Positions 8,712-23,908 of a stretch of DNA of 64,000 nucleotides are shown here, piece by piece (the stretch's first letter is position 1; each line of letters opens with the position of its first letter). A model generated the notes under the pieces. It saw nothing but the letters and a program-made list of their open reading frames with translations, was not told the DNA's origin and did no database searches. The translations under genes were made by a program, and so were the position numbers. This DNA comes from Halichondria panicea (lineage: Eukaryota > Porifera > Demospongiae > Suberitida > Halichondriidae): the NCBI RefSeq assembly GCF_963675165.1, contig NC_087381.1, positions 1,736,001 to 1,800,000 on the forward strand, in the 5' to 3' direction.

Positions 8712-11700
8712 TCATGTGTACACTATGTCTCTAGCGATCCTAGTCTCAATCTCATTGGCAATGTCCCCCTGACCAAGAGCAGGGGATCTGAGAGCCTCAA
8801 TGAGGGCGGACCAGGAGGGGGGAGGGCCGGTCTGGGTCAACCAGTGCTCCAGCATGCCAGTTAAGCAAGCTTCAGCTACATCACGATGGTTGTACTGAAT
8901 CTCCTGTAGGAAGAAAATCACAGCATGATCAACTTACTTCGTCTAATTGACTCCCACTAATAAAACTATTTTGTGAGGGGCCATTACCTATTACTTGAAG
9001 AAGTAGGTACGGTACAGTACAGCATGGGATACATAAACCAATTGAAGGAAAGTCTAGAAATTCTGAAGCTATTTAATAGTATATCATAATTATGTATCCT
9101 CACCTCTAATTTCCCCATGGTAACTCCCAACTGTTCTCCCAGACACTTCCATTTGGCTCTTGCTTCCCAAGTGGTCTCTCTCATCACCTTCAAGTGCTGG
9201 TCTACACTGAGTGGCTCTGTAACAAGCAATTCAAGCTGAAATCAATGCTAATAGATTATGACAAACCTTTCTGGACAAATACGTTTTGCTGACCCTGAGA
9301 GGGAATGGATGATTCACCACCTCTAGATACTCCCAACACATCCTGCACATAGGAGTTAGCTAATGCAATATACTGTACGATGGCCGAGAGGGTCACCCGC
9401 CTCCGCCTACTGCCACAAGGAACCACGCGCGGAGGTTTTGTTAATCGCGCACGCTATGTGTATATGATGCAAATTTAAGCACTCGCGGTGTAGGCACATT
9501 AAACGCGCGCGATTCTTCCTATTGCCTGCGGGCAGTTAAACAAATAACCGCCAACAAATTTTCCAGTCCGTCTGCACAAGGTCAAAGAATCATGTATGCA
9601 TTCTAATTAACGCACGTAGAAATGGCCATGGTCTCACTATAATAATATAATTATACGTACTATAATTATATGCTAGTGATCTGCAAGAGTAGCTTTAGGA
9701 CCAAATCCAACTCACTGCATTGATAGCCAAAGAATACCTTTCGTTAATTAGAATGCTGACATGATTCATTGACCGCTGACCTTGTGCAGACTGACCGGAA
9801 CATTTGTTGGCGGTTCTTTGTTTAACCGCGCACAGTTCATTATGGCGGTAGGCGGAGGCTGGTGACCCTTCTCGGCCACTATAGTACTGTATACACACAA
9901 TTGTACAACATACCTGATGTTTCTCCAAGTCTGCTGCAATGTCGTCTGCAATGTCTGCTCGACTGATGACGGGGCACTTTAGTGCTCTAATGAGGGCCGA
10001 CCAGGAGGGGGGAGGGGAGGGTCTCCTCACCCAGTGCTGCAACATGGCATGGAACCCAGCTTCTGCCGATGGGTGGTCACGCTCAATGACCTGGACATGA
10101 CAACAATATCTAAGTATATTCGCTCATGCATGCATTACATGATTGTCACTTATCAATTGAGATTTCATACCTTTCTAGTTTTATAGTCAATATCCAGCTG
10201 TATTGCCAGACTGTACCAGTCAGCAGTGATTGCAATGACTGCATTCTTCACTTTATCTAGTGGGAGCAAGTCTTCTCCTGCATGTGGTGATGAACCATGA
10301 GTTGTAATCTCTACAACATTTAAGTGCCTTGAAAATTTCGCGCTATACGGTATTTAAAGTCAACAGAGTATAGTTATAGACATAAAACATAATACATTTA
10401 TATACACAAACCTCTCTGTGTGCATGTGGCTGAGTCACTCTTTCCGGAAGTCTGAGATACTGAGAAAAATAAAAAATCTTTTTAACACTATAATATCAAG
10501 AGAGTTATGTTCACACTGAGAGTATCATAAAGCCTGAGCTGCATGAATCATGTGTGTAGGCTCAGGTTTTAGTGGTCCATGTATGTATTAGGTATTTTCA
10601 TACAACCTGTAGAACACAATCATGCATGCACTTAATAATTATGAGACCCAATTTTAAGTAAAGTGAACATAATGTTTATAGCGTGACTGATAGTGTTCCC
10701 ATATTTACCTTGCACAAGGTGCTCCTCTCCGAATGTGCCATGGTCCTGTAAAGAGCATTATAATATATAATTCTTATACACATTCTACAAATTGTTTTAC
10801 AAGCACTGTATGCAAACATGCACCAAAGTGTGCATTTTGAAATGCTGCATGCAGTAACATAATACTGTACACACGCATGCAGTTCAAAGTAAACACCTTT
10901 TTTTTCAAGTACTGACAAATGTTGGTAACAATTTCTTCCTTCCTCAGATCCCATAAGATCCTAATCAGTGCTCTGAAGGTTGCTTCGTTGGGTTTGTGTC
11001 CCCTCCAGATTGACAAACACTTAATCACTGCTACTTGATTACTGCTACTAACATGACCGGAAGTCCTCACATCAACTTGTTCGTTTCCATCCAGCTTCAG
11101 TGGGTTGAGGTAGAGCTCCACAGTATCAAAGTGCATAGCTACTGGAGCAAGGTCCTCTCGTGTAATCTCTCGATTCAACTGTTTGTCAGTGACTCCATAC
11201 TTGACCATCAACTCACAGAGACTGGTAGTTCGTGGATCCTATAATTATATACACATCATTATGATATTATGAACATGTAATTTATATTGGACCTGCATGC
11301 ATGTCTATAATTATACACTGTTCTGGGAACATTTAAAAGAGTAAAAGTTTCAGAATAAGTGCGAGTTCTATTGCATTCGGGGTTACTAAATTACAAATTC
11401 ACTTGTTGATCATCATGAGCTAGGTCCTGCATGTGCATGAGGGGAAATGGGAGTAGTAAAGTAAGGTTACAGTGGGTATATTTCAAGGGTATAAATGTTT
11501 TCACTGAAAGCAAGTATTTTATACTCACGAATTTTATCACATGCATGTGCATGCATGCATGCTGCAAAGCGGCTATTATTCTGCCAAAATTAAATCTTCG
11601 GCTAACATGCCGTCTTTCCACAAAAATGTATATACCCACATAATACATCCACTATACACCTGCTATGCATGTGCGCATGCGTAAAAGAAATAAGAGCAAA

Positions 11701-14700
11701 GGTGCATGGTATATATTTTTAAAACTCCTGTTTTTGCTGGCCATACATATACACTATATATTACAGCTGCATTCATGCTTAGAGGTACATAATTATATAC
11801 AACTCACCTTTGTGAACCATGTCTTCATTTGAAGGGTTACATGTATAGCAGTCTTGCAGCTCTCGCAAGTCAGGCTTTTAAGGTGCTGGTCTGCTGGCCA
11901 TGGATTAATTACTAGTAATGATGATCCGCTACCCATTGTTTTCTTACAGTTGCTTTGAGGGCATTTAAAAGCAAAATCATAGCCATGTGACGGCTGGAAT
12001 AGAGAACTCTGTCGCATTCTGTCGATTACATCCTTGATTGATTTCTGTAACATGTCTTTAAGCAGTGGGCAAAATTTGCTGAACTCTTCATCTTTAGCAG
12101 CATCTAGGGGTCGAGATACTCGAAATTCACAATACTTGGCCCGGGAAATCAGCACAATATTGTAACGGCCTCGAAATCGAAATATGATTTTGTTTTTGTA
12201 CACCACTTCTTCTTGCTCGTTCCCAAGTAAAAGCAGATCCTTGCTGTTATTATTTAATAAATTAGCCACAAGGGCAGAAACAAATCCCAATGGCACAAAA
12301 CCAGTTCTAAAACGGACACAAAGGGGCTCTGGATCTCGAACAGTATCTGCTCCATCGAGAGACATGTTCAATACCTCACTGGTGGCTGTTTGAAGAACTG
12401 CTGGAAGAAAGTACCCTTTGATCGAATCCACATCCATCTCAACAGCTATGTTTAGATACTCCAACAACGGTATTAGGTCTTCAATGGGTAATTGGTTTTT
12501 TTTAGCAGCGATAGCCTCCATGCTGTGATCTTCAGGAGAAAAGAAACCATTTTGTGTAAAGCGATCGAATACTGCAGGTTCTTCTACATCTGGATCATAA
12601 ATATTAAAAATAAGGTCACTAATAGAAGTGAAAACTGCTTGAGGATCACAGATGACGATATCCTTTGAAAGTTTGAGCTTTTCATCCTTCTGAAAGTACA
12701 TCACTAACCCGATGTATTTGTGAAGGAATCTTAGCGCAACTTTGACTGTCTTTTCATCATTGATACCAAAACGCCTAGCAACTTCAACACAGTCCAGAAA
12801 TTCTATGACACTCTTCTTTTTTTTCTGAGCAAGAATTTTCAAGCAAATACTAAACATCAACCACCTTGCAGGGATTTTATACTGTCGGAATTTGCTTTCA
12901 ATAAGATTTTTAATAAGTTTTCTATAGTTATCAACTTCAGTTTTACCCCCAGATAAATTATTAATTTGAAAGAGAACTTCTTTTTTGCATAGATTAGAAT
13001 ATTTGATAAGGCCATCCTTATAGAAAGGGGTAGTGGCCAGCGTTGCACGAAGTCGCTTATTGGTGTCTTCTACTTTTTTTGTAGCTGCTAGATCCTCAGA
13101 TATGTCATCTGCATAGGTGCCCATAATCAATGCAAGTGAGTTGATTTTCTTTTTATTTACATCCGAGTTAGCATCCTGGTCAGAATATACATACTTCTCT
13201 ACTTCCTCGTCAGAGTGACCAAAGCATGCAATACTTGAGAGAGCAGTGAAAATAACTTCTTCTGGTGTATATGTGTAGTTTTTACAGATTAATGCTTCCA
13301 TATCGTTTTCGCTTTTGTATAGCGTCTCCTTTGGAGCATCCAATTCCCATAGAAGTTTCATGAATACAAGGTACATTGCTGGTCCAATTGTCAAAGAAGG
13401 TAGCAATTCTAAGAAAGCTGGTTGACCACCAACATCAGCGATGTTGATTATAGCATGTATTGACTTTATATCATCATCATCGGGGGAATCGCTCGATATG
13501 GAAGAACGTAGCTTCTCAAACTCTTCATAGACTTCATCAATCTCGCTTTTTTGAACTTTTGTTTGAGCTTTTGGAGTGTCGGGGGACTGCTCGGAAGATG
13601 GACAAGTATTATTTGTTAAAGCAACAGAGTTCTTTTCAGATTCTCTTTCATTTACTGTTGGGATCACATTAGAATCAGATAAATCACTAGGAGGTGAATA
13701 ACTTTGTTGAAGAGATGCTTGAGGAGTCACCTTTGTTTCTTCTGAAGCAACCGTTTCACTAAGTGTTTCGGCTTCAGTCTGAATATTTAATAGGGAAATG
13801 AGTGCTCTCAATTCCTTACCTACGTCGGATTCATCAAGTACATGCCAGCTTTGTTCAGTTGACACTGATTGCTCATTAGTGGACAGAGCTACTGATTCAT
13901 GACTGTAGCGTAAGAATACTTCTCTATTTTCAGACTGGCCAGTGCTTCTAGTTGGTCCATTTTCGGGATCTTCATTGATATCCCATTGCATGATTCCAAG
14001 AAGTCTACGGATAAATGTTGACTTTCCTATTTGTCCTGGTCCAAGAGCAAGCATTTTGAGATAGAACAATTTAATCTTTTTATCATTTTTTATTGCTTCA
14101 TCATAGATTTTATCCTCCTGTATCCCTGAAAACATGCATAAATGAATAGCAACTTTATGAGGTGTACAACTTAGCGTACAATCAGGAGTACATTAAGAGG
14201 AGTATCTAACTATGGCAAGTTGTAGTGTAAACCAGGTTACGGTACAAGTATGTCATACCACATCACTATCAGACCGCATCTTAAGTGGGTGCGTAGGTGT
14301 AGTGGTTAATTAGTTAAAAATGATATCAGCATACACACATGTGGTTTGTACCTCCAGCCCACATTCAATAATTATTACACAACTACAAGTGTTAGTGATG
14401 GATTCAGTCCTAGATGTAGAATGGAATGTGCGTGGGAGTTGAATACTCCTCTTTATGTACTCTTGGTACAGAGTGCAGGATGAATGATATTGTATTGCTT
14501 ACGTGTTTGCAACTTTTGTTCCAGATCAGTTGATAAATACGATGTATGTGTGGTCTGATCAAGGACTATTTGTAGCTCTTCATAAGTCAGATTACTTGTT
14601 CCACTGAGTAGCTCCATAATATTTAAATCCATTTCACCATCTTGCAGTGAAGTCACCTTCTGTAAAATTATTCCAAGGAGTTTAGACTCCTCGTCTTCAA

Positions 14701-15182
14701 TTTTGGTTCCATCTGTACATTCAATGAGAATTCTAATTAGGGTTAACTATTTTTTTATGCAAATTTCGTATGAACCATAACTGTTCAGAATGGTGACCTA
14801 GAACCTATAGCATAATAATATGTTCGTTTAATTAATGGACCATACATAATCATGAAAAAACTCTGCATAATAATAATATAACATTTATATCTACCAATTT
14901 CAAGGACAGCCGAAAATGAAGGGACTTGCACATCCGATAAAAGTTGATCTGTGACAATACACTTGTAGCTACCACAGTGCTTGGACAAGGACTTCAAAAC
15001 GACCAGTTCACTTGTTGTTGCTCCCTTGTAGTTAGCGTTGTCATCTGATATACTCTGATTGTTAAAGCACCAGTTGTAAGAGACGTGCCCAGGAGAAGAC
15101 GCGGTCACAGCAATAAAGAATTTGGCATCCTCACCAACTTTAATAAGCACATCCTGGGGATGCTGTTTAATGTTCCATTGAA
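8712..15182 (-). CDS. Gene A: Ig - helical linker - Roc/COR-type GTPase - multiple Death domains (5' end unresolved)
   Basis: Eleven minus-strand exons join in phase without a stop: 14895-15182, 14503-14712, 11808-14125, 10897-11238, 10709-10745, 10412-10459, 10171-10277, 9914-10090, 9267-9342, 9104-9216, 8712-8903; about 1,301 residues. Domains in order: an Ig fold (residues ~1-95, with YNW and GSYKC; the usual B-strand Cys is absent); a helical linker (~96-165); a GTPase with P-loop GPGQIGKST, G3 DVGGQPAF and a G4-like GTYAD, followed by a COR-like region (FLHKYIGLVMYF, VICDPQAVF) and a Cys motif ending CESCKTAI; a Death domain (10897-11238); Ser/Thr linkers; then two more Death domains (HWVRRPSPPPSWSALIRAL and HWLTQTGPPPSWSALIEAL). 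The resemblance to ROCO/NLR-like proteins suggests a cytosolic signalling scaffold. No signal peptide or start exon was found; more 5' exons are likely. Confidence 0.85.
9381..9878. mobile_element. MITE in a gene A intron, ends TGGCCGAGAGGGTCACC
   Basis: The left end TGGCCGAGAGGGTCACCCGC is inverted at the right end (GGTGACCCTTCTCGGCCA). The ends also share a CGCCTCCGCCTAC-like block. It lies wholly in the intron between the exons 9267-9342 and 9914-10090. A related but shuffled sequence (TACCGCGAGTGGTAA repeats) is at about 26335-26550. Confidence 0.75.
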
Positions 15183-16363
15183 CTGAAAGTGGAAAAAAGT
15201 TAATGGAACGAATTAAGAGGGGCGTTTTGTGGTTAGTGCATTATGCTGTGTCACTTGGCAACAACATAGCAACGGGATATAAGCTATCCAACACACTGGA
15301 TTGATCTATAAGCACTATGCGAACATATAATTACTGTATTTAAACGCCCGGGCGTTTATTTCAGATCGAAGTCTTTAGAGGGGGTGTTTAATCCAGGAGG
15401 GCGTTTATTGTTATGTCTCTTCCAAAACTCTTGCACAGCAGCAGTTATCGTGCTCTTCTTGGGCTGCTGTCTCAGCTTAAATCTATTTCTCAGCTTAAAT
15501 TTAAGTCATAGGAGTGCCCTCTGTGTCAGTATCTATCTCTCTGCCATTGATGCATCGTAAAAAAGTATTTTTATTCTATGCTGCCATGTTTGCAACTGGT
15601 TCCACGTGCTATTTGCCGCTTTATATAATGGTATAGGCTATAGCTGGACCTTTCAATTGCTAGAGGTTTCAGACTGGCGTGCATGGGAACTGTTTTCCTG
15701 TCTCTTTATACTACAGCCACATTTCGCTTTCTGTACTGCACCAATGGATGATAATTATGATAGGCCTAGTCTGTTGCAGAATTTCTAGCTTGCATGTCAT
15801 TAATTTTGTAAAGTATAATCATGAACAAGCAGTCGATGCCAAGCCAACTTCTTGGACCAAGCAATTATGAGTGAATACACAGCCTAATATGTACATGCTT
15901 ACATTTGCACACTTGCCCCTGCATGAACACAGCTTATCGATATTGAGAATATAATAATGGCCTGAACAATACAACACCGCACGCACAGTAGAAACTGGAT
16001 TATTAGCGTGCACTCATGGGGTCAATAGCAGAGCTCTATACGCTTGTATTTCAGAATATTTTGAGCCCCATCTCCCAGTAACCGGATGTCTCTGTGATGA
16101 GCAATAGCTAGCTATAGGTGAGCAAGCTAGGCAATCAGAGCAATCCCATAATTATCATAATTTAGATCCCACTTGTGTGTGTTTAGCAGGGAATTATGCG
16201 CCATAATTGCATAATTTATCAGGGCCTATAGAGTATAGTGAGTAGACTCAGAATACACAGAACGACAGACGGACGTGGCAGACTGACAGACTACTATAAC
16301 CTGTGGCGTCGCGGCGCGCCTCGGGTTGAAAAGGGCCAATTAATCCACTTCATATCTCAGCAT
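15183..16363. other. No gene seen; repeat segments (15336-15620, 16238-16340)
   Basis: 15336-15620 resembles the inverted-repeat element at 18803-19206 (shared AAACGCCCGGGCGTTTATTTC-like start and GGTTCCACGTGCT end). The segment around 16238-16340 (GACAGACTACTATAACCTGTGGCGT-like) recurs at about 49917-49985. The 106-codon frame at 16238-16558 crosses these repeats and is not considered a gene. Confidence 0.5.
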
Positions 16364-16915
16364 GATCTGATCATAGATAGAGTAGAAGAGGGATTGGAAA
16401 CGGAAGTGATTCACGTGATGTTTTACAATGAAGTCTACGTAGTGGCTCTGGGACCATCCGTGTATCTCCTCATAACTCCCGCAAAAGCCCGGGAAACTTA
16501 TTGTGTTCAAAGCATACATCTCAGAGCTACCCCCATTACTGAATCACATGCCCCCTGATAGTAGGTATCAATTGGAAACAAAGAAAATATAATCTCGATT
16601 GTCGTGAAGTAGCTAGAGGTACACAGAGCGCTTTTTCATGCTTGTGTTCCTATAGTACCTTTGATATAGCTAAGGCTTTGTAACTAAATAGTGTCCTGTG
16701 TCCCAAATGGCCTCAAGTATTAGAGAAAGTTGATGTTTAGCAGCAGAACTGCTCGTGGACTTCTTACAGAGAGCAAAACAATTCTCATGAATTATTCATG
16801 TTTAGCCCTCGTGTTAAAAAGTAAGCCTCGATTAAAACCGCGGAGATACACGGATGGTACTTCGAGGGTACTTCCGTTTCCAATCCCTCTTCTACTCTAT
16901 CTATGATCTGATCAA
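16364..16915. mobile_element. Inverted-repeat element with GAGGGATTGGAAACGGAAGT ends
   Basis: About 43 bp at 16364-16408 (GATCATAGATAGAGTAGAAG, then AGGGATTGGAAACGGAAGT) returns inverted at 16868-16913. Single ends of the same family occur near 24430, 29550 and 52145. No transposase is present. Confidence 0.7.
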
Positions 16916-17063
16916 CCAGAGATACTGGTTTTAAGGGCTGCTAGGAGTCCACTATAATGGTGATGTAGGGAAATCTGTGCTTGTGCCGTCTGCACAGCAT
17001 ATATATCTCTGAGAACAATATGATATCTATAATAAATGCACGCACATACACACACACACGCAA

Positions 17064-18802
<1,739 letters not shown>

Positions 18803-19206
18803 GTATTTACTTGATTAAACGCCCGGGCGTTTATTTCCTAGCAGCATCTGTATAGGGGGCGTTTAAACGAGATGGGCGCTTATTATTTGTCTACTGCAAA
18901 CTCTTGCTCATCATGCAGCAGTCTTTTTGGCTGCTGCCACAGCTCTCAGCTTCAATCTTAGTCGATCGTAGGAGTGGTGTTTCTCCCTCCGTGTCCTCTC
19001 TGCCATCATAAAAATAGTATCTATTTATTCTATGCTGCCATTGTTTCAGCTGGTTCCACGTGCTAATTCAGCTCCACCCATAGTGCCACGCCCCATATAT
19101 GGGCGATTATTTAAGAGGGGCGTTTATTGACCAAGCAGCTTTTACCATGGGCGTTTAAACGAGATGGGCTTAATCAAGGAGGGCGTTTAATCAAGTAAAT
19201 ACGGTA
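18803..19206. mobile_element. MITE with TATTTACTTGATTAAACGCCC ends abutting gene B
   Basis: The left end TATTTACTTGATTAAACGCC is inverted at the right end, finishing GTAAATACGGTA near 19206. The interior holds repeated GGGCGTTTA words. The element begins a few bases after a canonical GTGAGT donor of the gene B Death exon, so the read-through reading of gene B ends inside it. Confidence 0.75.
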
Positions 19207-22200
19207 CTCACATTGAGTCAAGTGCTGACATATTTCATCAGCTATCCTCTCTTTTCTCAGTTTCAGTAACAATTCTAGTAGAGTTCTGTAAGTTGCTTCA
19301 TAAGGATTGTGCGTCTTCCAGCAATGCAAACACTTCATCATGGCTGCTTGAGTTCCTTCTCTAAAGCACAACAAATTCACATCAGCTTGTTCAGCACGAG
19401 TTAGTCCCATGGCATTCGAATAGATCGTTACACCATCGAAGTTTTCTGCCAGGCAGGGAAAATCAGTGACCTCTATTTCACTGTTGAGTTGCTCATCAAT
19501 TAGCTTGTATTGTCTTACTAGTTCTTGGAGAGACACTCGATTAGCGGGAGGTCCTACAGAAAAAGCAAACATTGCATGCATGATTATAGGGGCACCAAGA
19601 ATTCGCCTGAAAAGTATAAATAACTATAATTATAGTCAGCAGTAAATTTATCTATGGACGGTTAAGGCTTTCCGATTGAGGCTCAGCCACCATCACTCTT
19701 CAAATATATACATTTATATACGTATGTTAAATGTATGTCTCAAACGTTTACATCATAAGTACTTTATCAGTACGTAACACTGATGTATAGTATGTGTACC
19801 TGAAGAACTGTCAGATTTGTTTGTCTGAAAATTAAGAGAAGCAAGGAGTGGTCTCATCCTTTCCTTCTCACCCTCGTTGAATTCCAGCGTGTTAAGCTGG
19901 AGATGTTTCAGTTCTCTGATACTTGTAAATCCTTTTCCTGATAGAAATAGTCAAAATTGGAATAACATCATCAAGTTTATGGGTACTCACTCTTCAATTT
20001 AGTGATTTCTGATTTTTTTAATTTCCAAGTTCTTCTGAGCTTATCTTCAAAGAGATCTGTTGAAACAGGGATCATTATTGCTGCATATACGAACTTATAA
20101 TGCTTACCAAGCTCATCAGATTCAACACAGTTGCCGAATCTGTCCTTTACTTGGCATTTAAAAAGACCTTCCGACAATAAATCGCTATCTTTAATGATAA
20201 GACTGTTTGTTGCATAGCCGTCATAGTCATGGTCATCACCATCACAGAGCTTTATCCCACCTACAAGCCATTCATATGTTAGTGGTCGTACTCCATCAGC
20301 ACGTATGCTTATGACATTCCCTTTTCGAGCAGGTTGCTCGCAAATTCTTAGAGGAGTGCTTGGAACCTGTAAAACATAGGAATCATCTGTATACGGATAC
20401 TGTTTTTAGGTATTGCGTTTACCTACCTTACCAAACCATACCATCATTTCTGGAGTTAGTGGAATAGCAGTTTTACATTTTATGCATATAACCTTCTCCG
20501 GAATATTTTTTTCTAAGTCAATCTCTTGATAGGAATCATCATAGTCAAGTTTAGCAAGACATTCCTGTCCAAAGTCAGCATCGGAATTCCTTTGGCAATG
20601 CGCATGAAAAGCAAAATCATATATTTCAGAATCATTGTTTACTGAACGCAAGCCATGCTGTAAAGATTGAATAACCTTATTGGCAACTGTACGTATAGTT
20701 TCCATGATAAGAGGACAACTATCCTCACTCCAAAACTCAAAGACATCATTATCTGGGAGCTGCCTAGTGACACGGAACTCACAATATCTTGGCAAAGAAA
20801 TTACAGTGAGATTGATTATACGCTGAAATCGAAATTGAATCATATTCTTGTAGAGCTTGTTGCTTTCGTTGAAGAGTAGATCGAAATTTTTTTCAGCAGT
20901 AAGATTTGCAATTAAAGCACACACAAATCCTAAAGGTACATATCCCGTTTTGAATCGAATGCAGATTGGTTCGGGAAGTAATTCATCATTTTCTCCTTTG
21001 TGCTTTCTTTTAATAGCATCTGTTTCAGCAGTTTGAAGAACCGCAGGTAGAAAATACAACACCGCGTCCTTACTAGAAGATACGGGAACTTTAGCAGCAA
21101 TGTTTAAGTGCGTTAGTAGATCAACTAAAGTGGTAATAGAAAGAAGTTTCTTCTTATCTTCTTTCACATGTGTTAGCATGATATCTTGAGGTGAAAAGCA
21201 GCCAGTTTCCACAAAGCGGTCATACTGTGCCTCGCTAACTTGATTCTTGTTGTGATCGTAAATATTAAAGATTAGTTCACTGATAGTTGAAAATACTACT
21301 TGGGGATCACATATTACGATTTTCTTAAGGCTTTCATGATGAGGAAAATACATCACAAGCCCGATGTATTTGTGGAGAAATTGCAAAGCAACACTCACCA
21401 TGTTTTCGTCCATGTCCAAATGCTTCCCCAACTTGACACAATCAGCAAAGGAAACATGATACTTGTTTTGATTTCTAGCAAGAAGCTTAAGACAGATGCT
21501 GAGCATTAACCATTGCGCTGGAATTTGATACTTTCGAAATTTTGCAGTTAGTATTGCTTCTAGTTTTTTTCTGTGACGTTCTATTTCACTATCTTCTGCA
21601 CTCATATTGTTTACTAATAAGCTGAAGCTATTGCTGAGAATAAGCCCTTGTTTATAAAATGCTGTGCCTTTAAGTCGTTCATTCAGCTGCTGGTTAGTTA
21701 ATTGTATTTCTTTGTCATTAACTTCATCAAGAAACGTTCCCACAAGCACCGCAAGAGAATCATTCCGCTCTTTATTACCTGATTCTGGTTTCTGAACGTA
21801 CTTTTCCACTTGCTCATCTGGGTGTCCAAAGCAAGCAATACTTGAAAGTGCCGAAAATATTACTTCTTCAGAAGTGTAAGAGTAATCTTTAAAAAGATTC
21901 GTTGTTGAGTCCTTACATTTAAACGGCACAGGGTATCTTGAACTTAGATCTTGCTTAAGGTTCATAAACACAAGGTAAAGAGCTTGTCCTATAGTTAAGG
22001 ATGGTAGCATTTCTAGAAATGCTGGTTGGCCACCAACATCAACTACATTAAATAACATATCACATTCCATCCTATGTGGACTTAGTCTGCATTCTTCTTT
22101 TAGCTCTTCAAATTCTCTAATTATTTTATCAATATCTGATTCCTTAGTCATCAACGTACTTTGTTCACTAGCAATTGGACCTCGAGGCAGCAATTCATTA

Positions 22201-23873
22201 CCAGGAGGTAATGTTTCAGGTTGTTTCTCGTCCATTTTCACTTGCACAGCAGTATCAACTAGTAATTCATTTACTACAGTTTCAATCTTCATTTTCCTAG
22301 ATGATTGAGTAGTTCTGGTGGTTCCATGCAGTGGGGTTTGCTGAGATTGCTTAACTATCAGTGACATTAAGCCACTTAGCTGATCGTGCAGATCGTTTCG
22401 CAAAACACACCATTTGTTATTAGTAATGGCACCAATTACTCTTGTATACTGTATACAAGCTTCTCTCGCCTCCGAAATACCTGTACTAGATTGAGGCTGT
22501 GTTTCTAGAGGAGAAGTTTGGATGCTTCCTTCCATTATTCCCAACAATCTGCGAATAAAAGTAGATTTTCCAACCTGGCCTGGGCCCAGTGCAAGGATTT
22601 TGGTGTAGGTAAGGGATACCGTTTCTTTTATGGCTTCGGCATAGATTTGCTCCTCTTTCAGTCCTGTAAAATAATTACCGTATTATTACAATATTTTGCG
22701 GGTGAAAAACCTTTGCAAATGAGCCAAATCAGCAGAAAATTTGACCCTTTGCGATCTAACTATTGCGTTCTGGCAAGGATCGTGTGTATTTACTGGTAAT
22801 AAATTAGGTTGTGCGGATTTTATTGTTGCGAATTGATCAACCCTCACAAAGTTCGCAAATGTTTGATGCTCGCAAAACAATAGTAATACGGTACAGGAAA
22901 ATTATTATACTCACAATCGGTAGACTGAAGTTCCCACTACATTATTATTTTATAGACATAATATATCACTATAATAACGAGTGGTGCAAGCTGCGCTGTG
23001 CTAATGCCTCTCACCGTTGTTTTGCTTTCGCTCGTAGAAGAGGTGAAGAGTTACGTTGTTATTGTTGATTGCTATTGTTGACAGAATTCTGAATTGAATT
23101 CCACACAGTCATTATAGGAGAGGAGCCGAATGGAAACAGAAGCCTATCTGATCATGAATAATCTTCAACGATACTAAAGCAACTGCATGTTATTTAAATG
23201 GCCTGTATGGCCAACAGTGAGAGCAAACCAGTGCGAGCAAACCTTTGTCAAAGGCACGGAGTAAGAGAGAATTTAAGCACAGACAGTAGTATAGCACAGA
23301 CAGTGTAGTATCTAGAAAAGACTTGTGTACATGTATCTATTGCTACCAGACTTGTGTACATGCATCTATTGTATTGAGTATCATTGTCATGCTTTGTGGC
23401 TTACCGGTATACCAGGACCTCAAGAAAAAGAAGTAATTCTGTCACTGGATTCTCTAGACTAACATGTGGGGGTGAGCGCGCATGCGCATTACATACACAG
23501 GAATAATTGCGAAGGGTAATTAAAAGAGATCAAGTTATGGCTACTATAGCTACATAGCAGATCATTTCTGACTCTTGTAGCTAACAAAACTTAAGCTAGT
23601 GCTTTAGTGCAAGGCTAACTCATAGTAATATTGAATAGGTGCATGCGAACAGATGATGCAATGAAAGATTCTGAAGAGACTGCAACAGCCTTCAATGTGA
23701 GTCAAACTAGCCATAACTCGAGAAAGAAGCTTTAGTTTGCTAATCCACAAATCAAAATCCAAGAGAACGTGGCTAGAAGCCTATAGAAGATGTTAGTTTT
23801 TGTCGCATTGCAACCGTTGAGCAGTTACAGCTGGAACAGACACACAGACACACAGACACACACAGTCACACAT

Positions 23874-23908
<35 letters not shown>

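Noticed and set aside
11391-11648. Overlapping frames on both strands in a gene A intron
   Set aside because: AT-rich intron sequence between the GTPase and Death exons; no coding signal and no splice support.
16238-16558. 106-codon plus-strand frame
   Set aside because: It crosses two dispersed repeats (one shared with 49917-49985, one an inverted element end) and has no splice or domain support.
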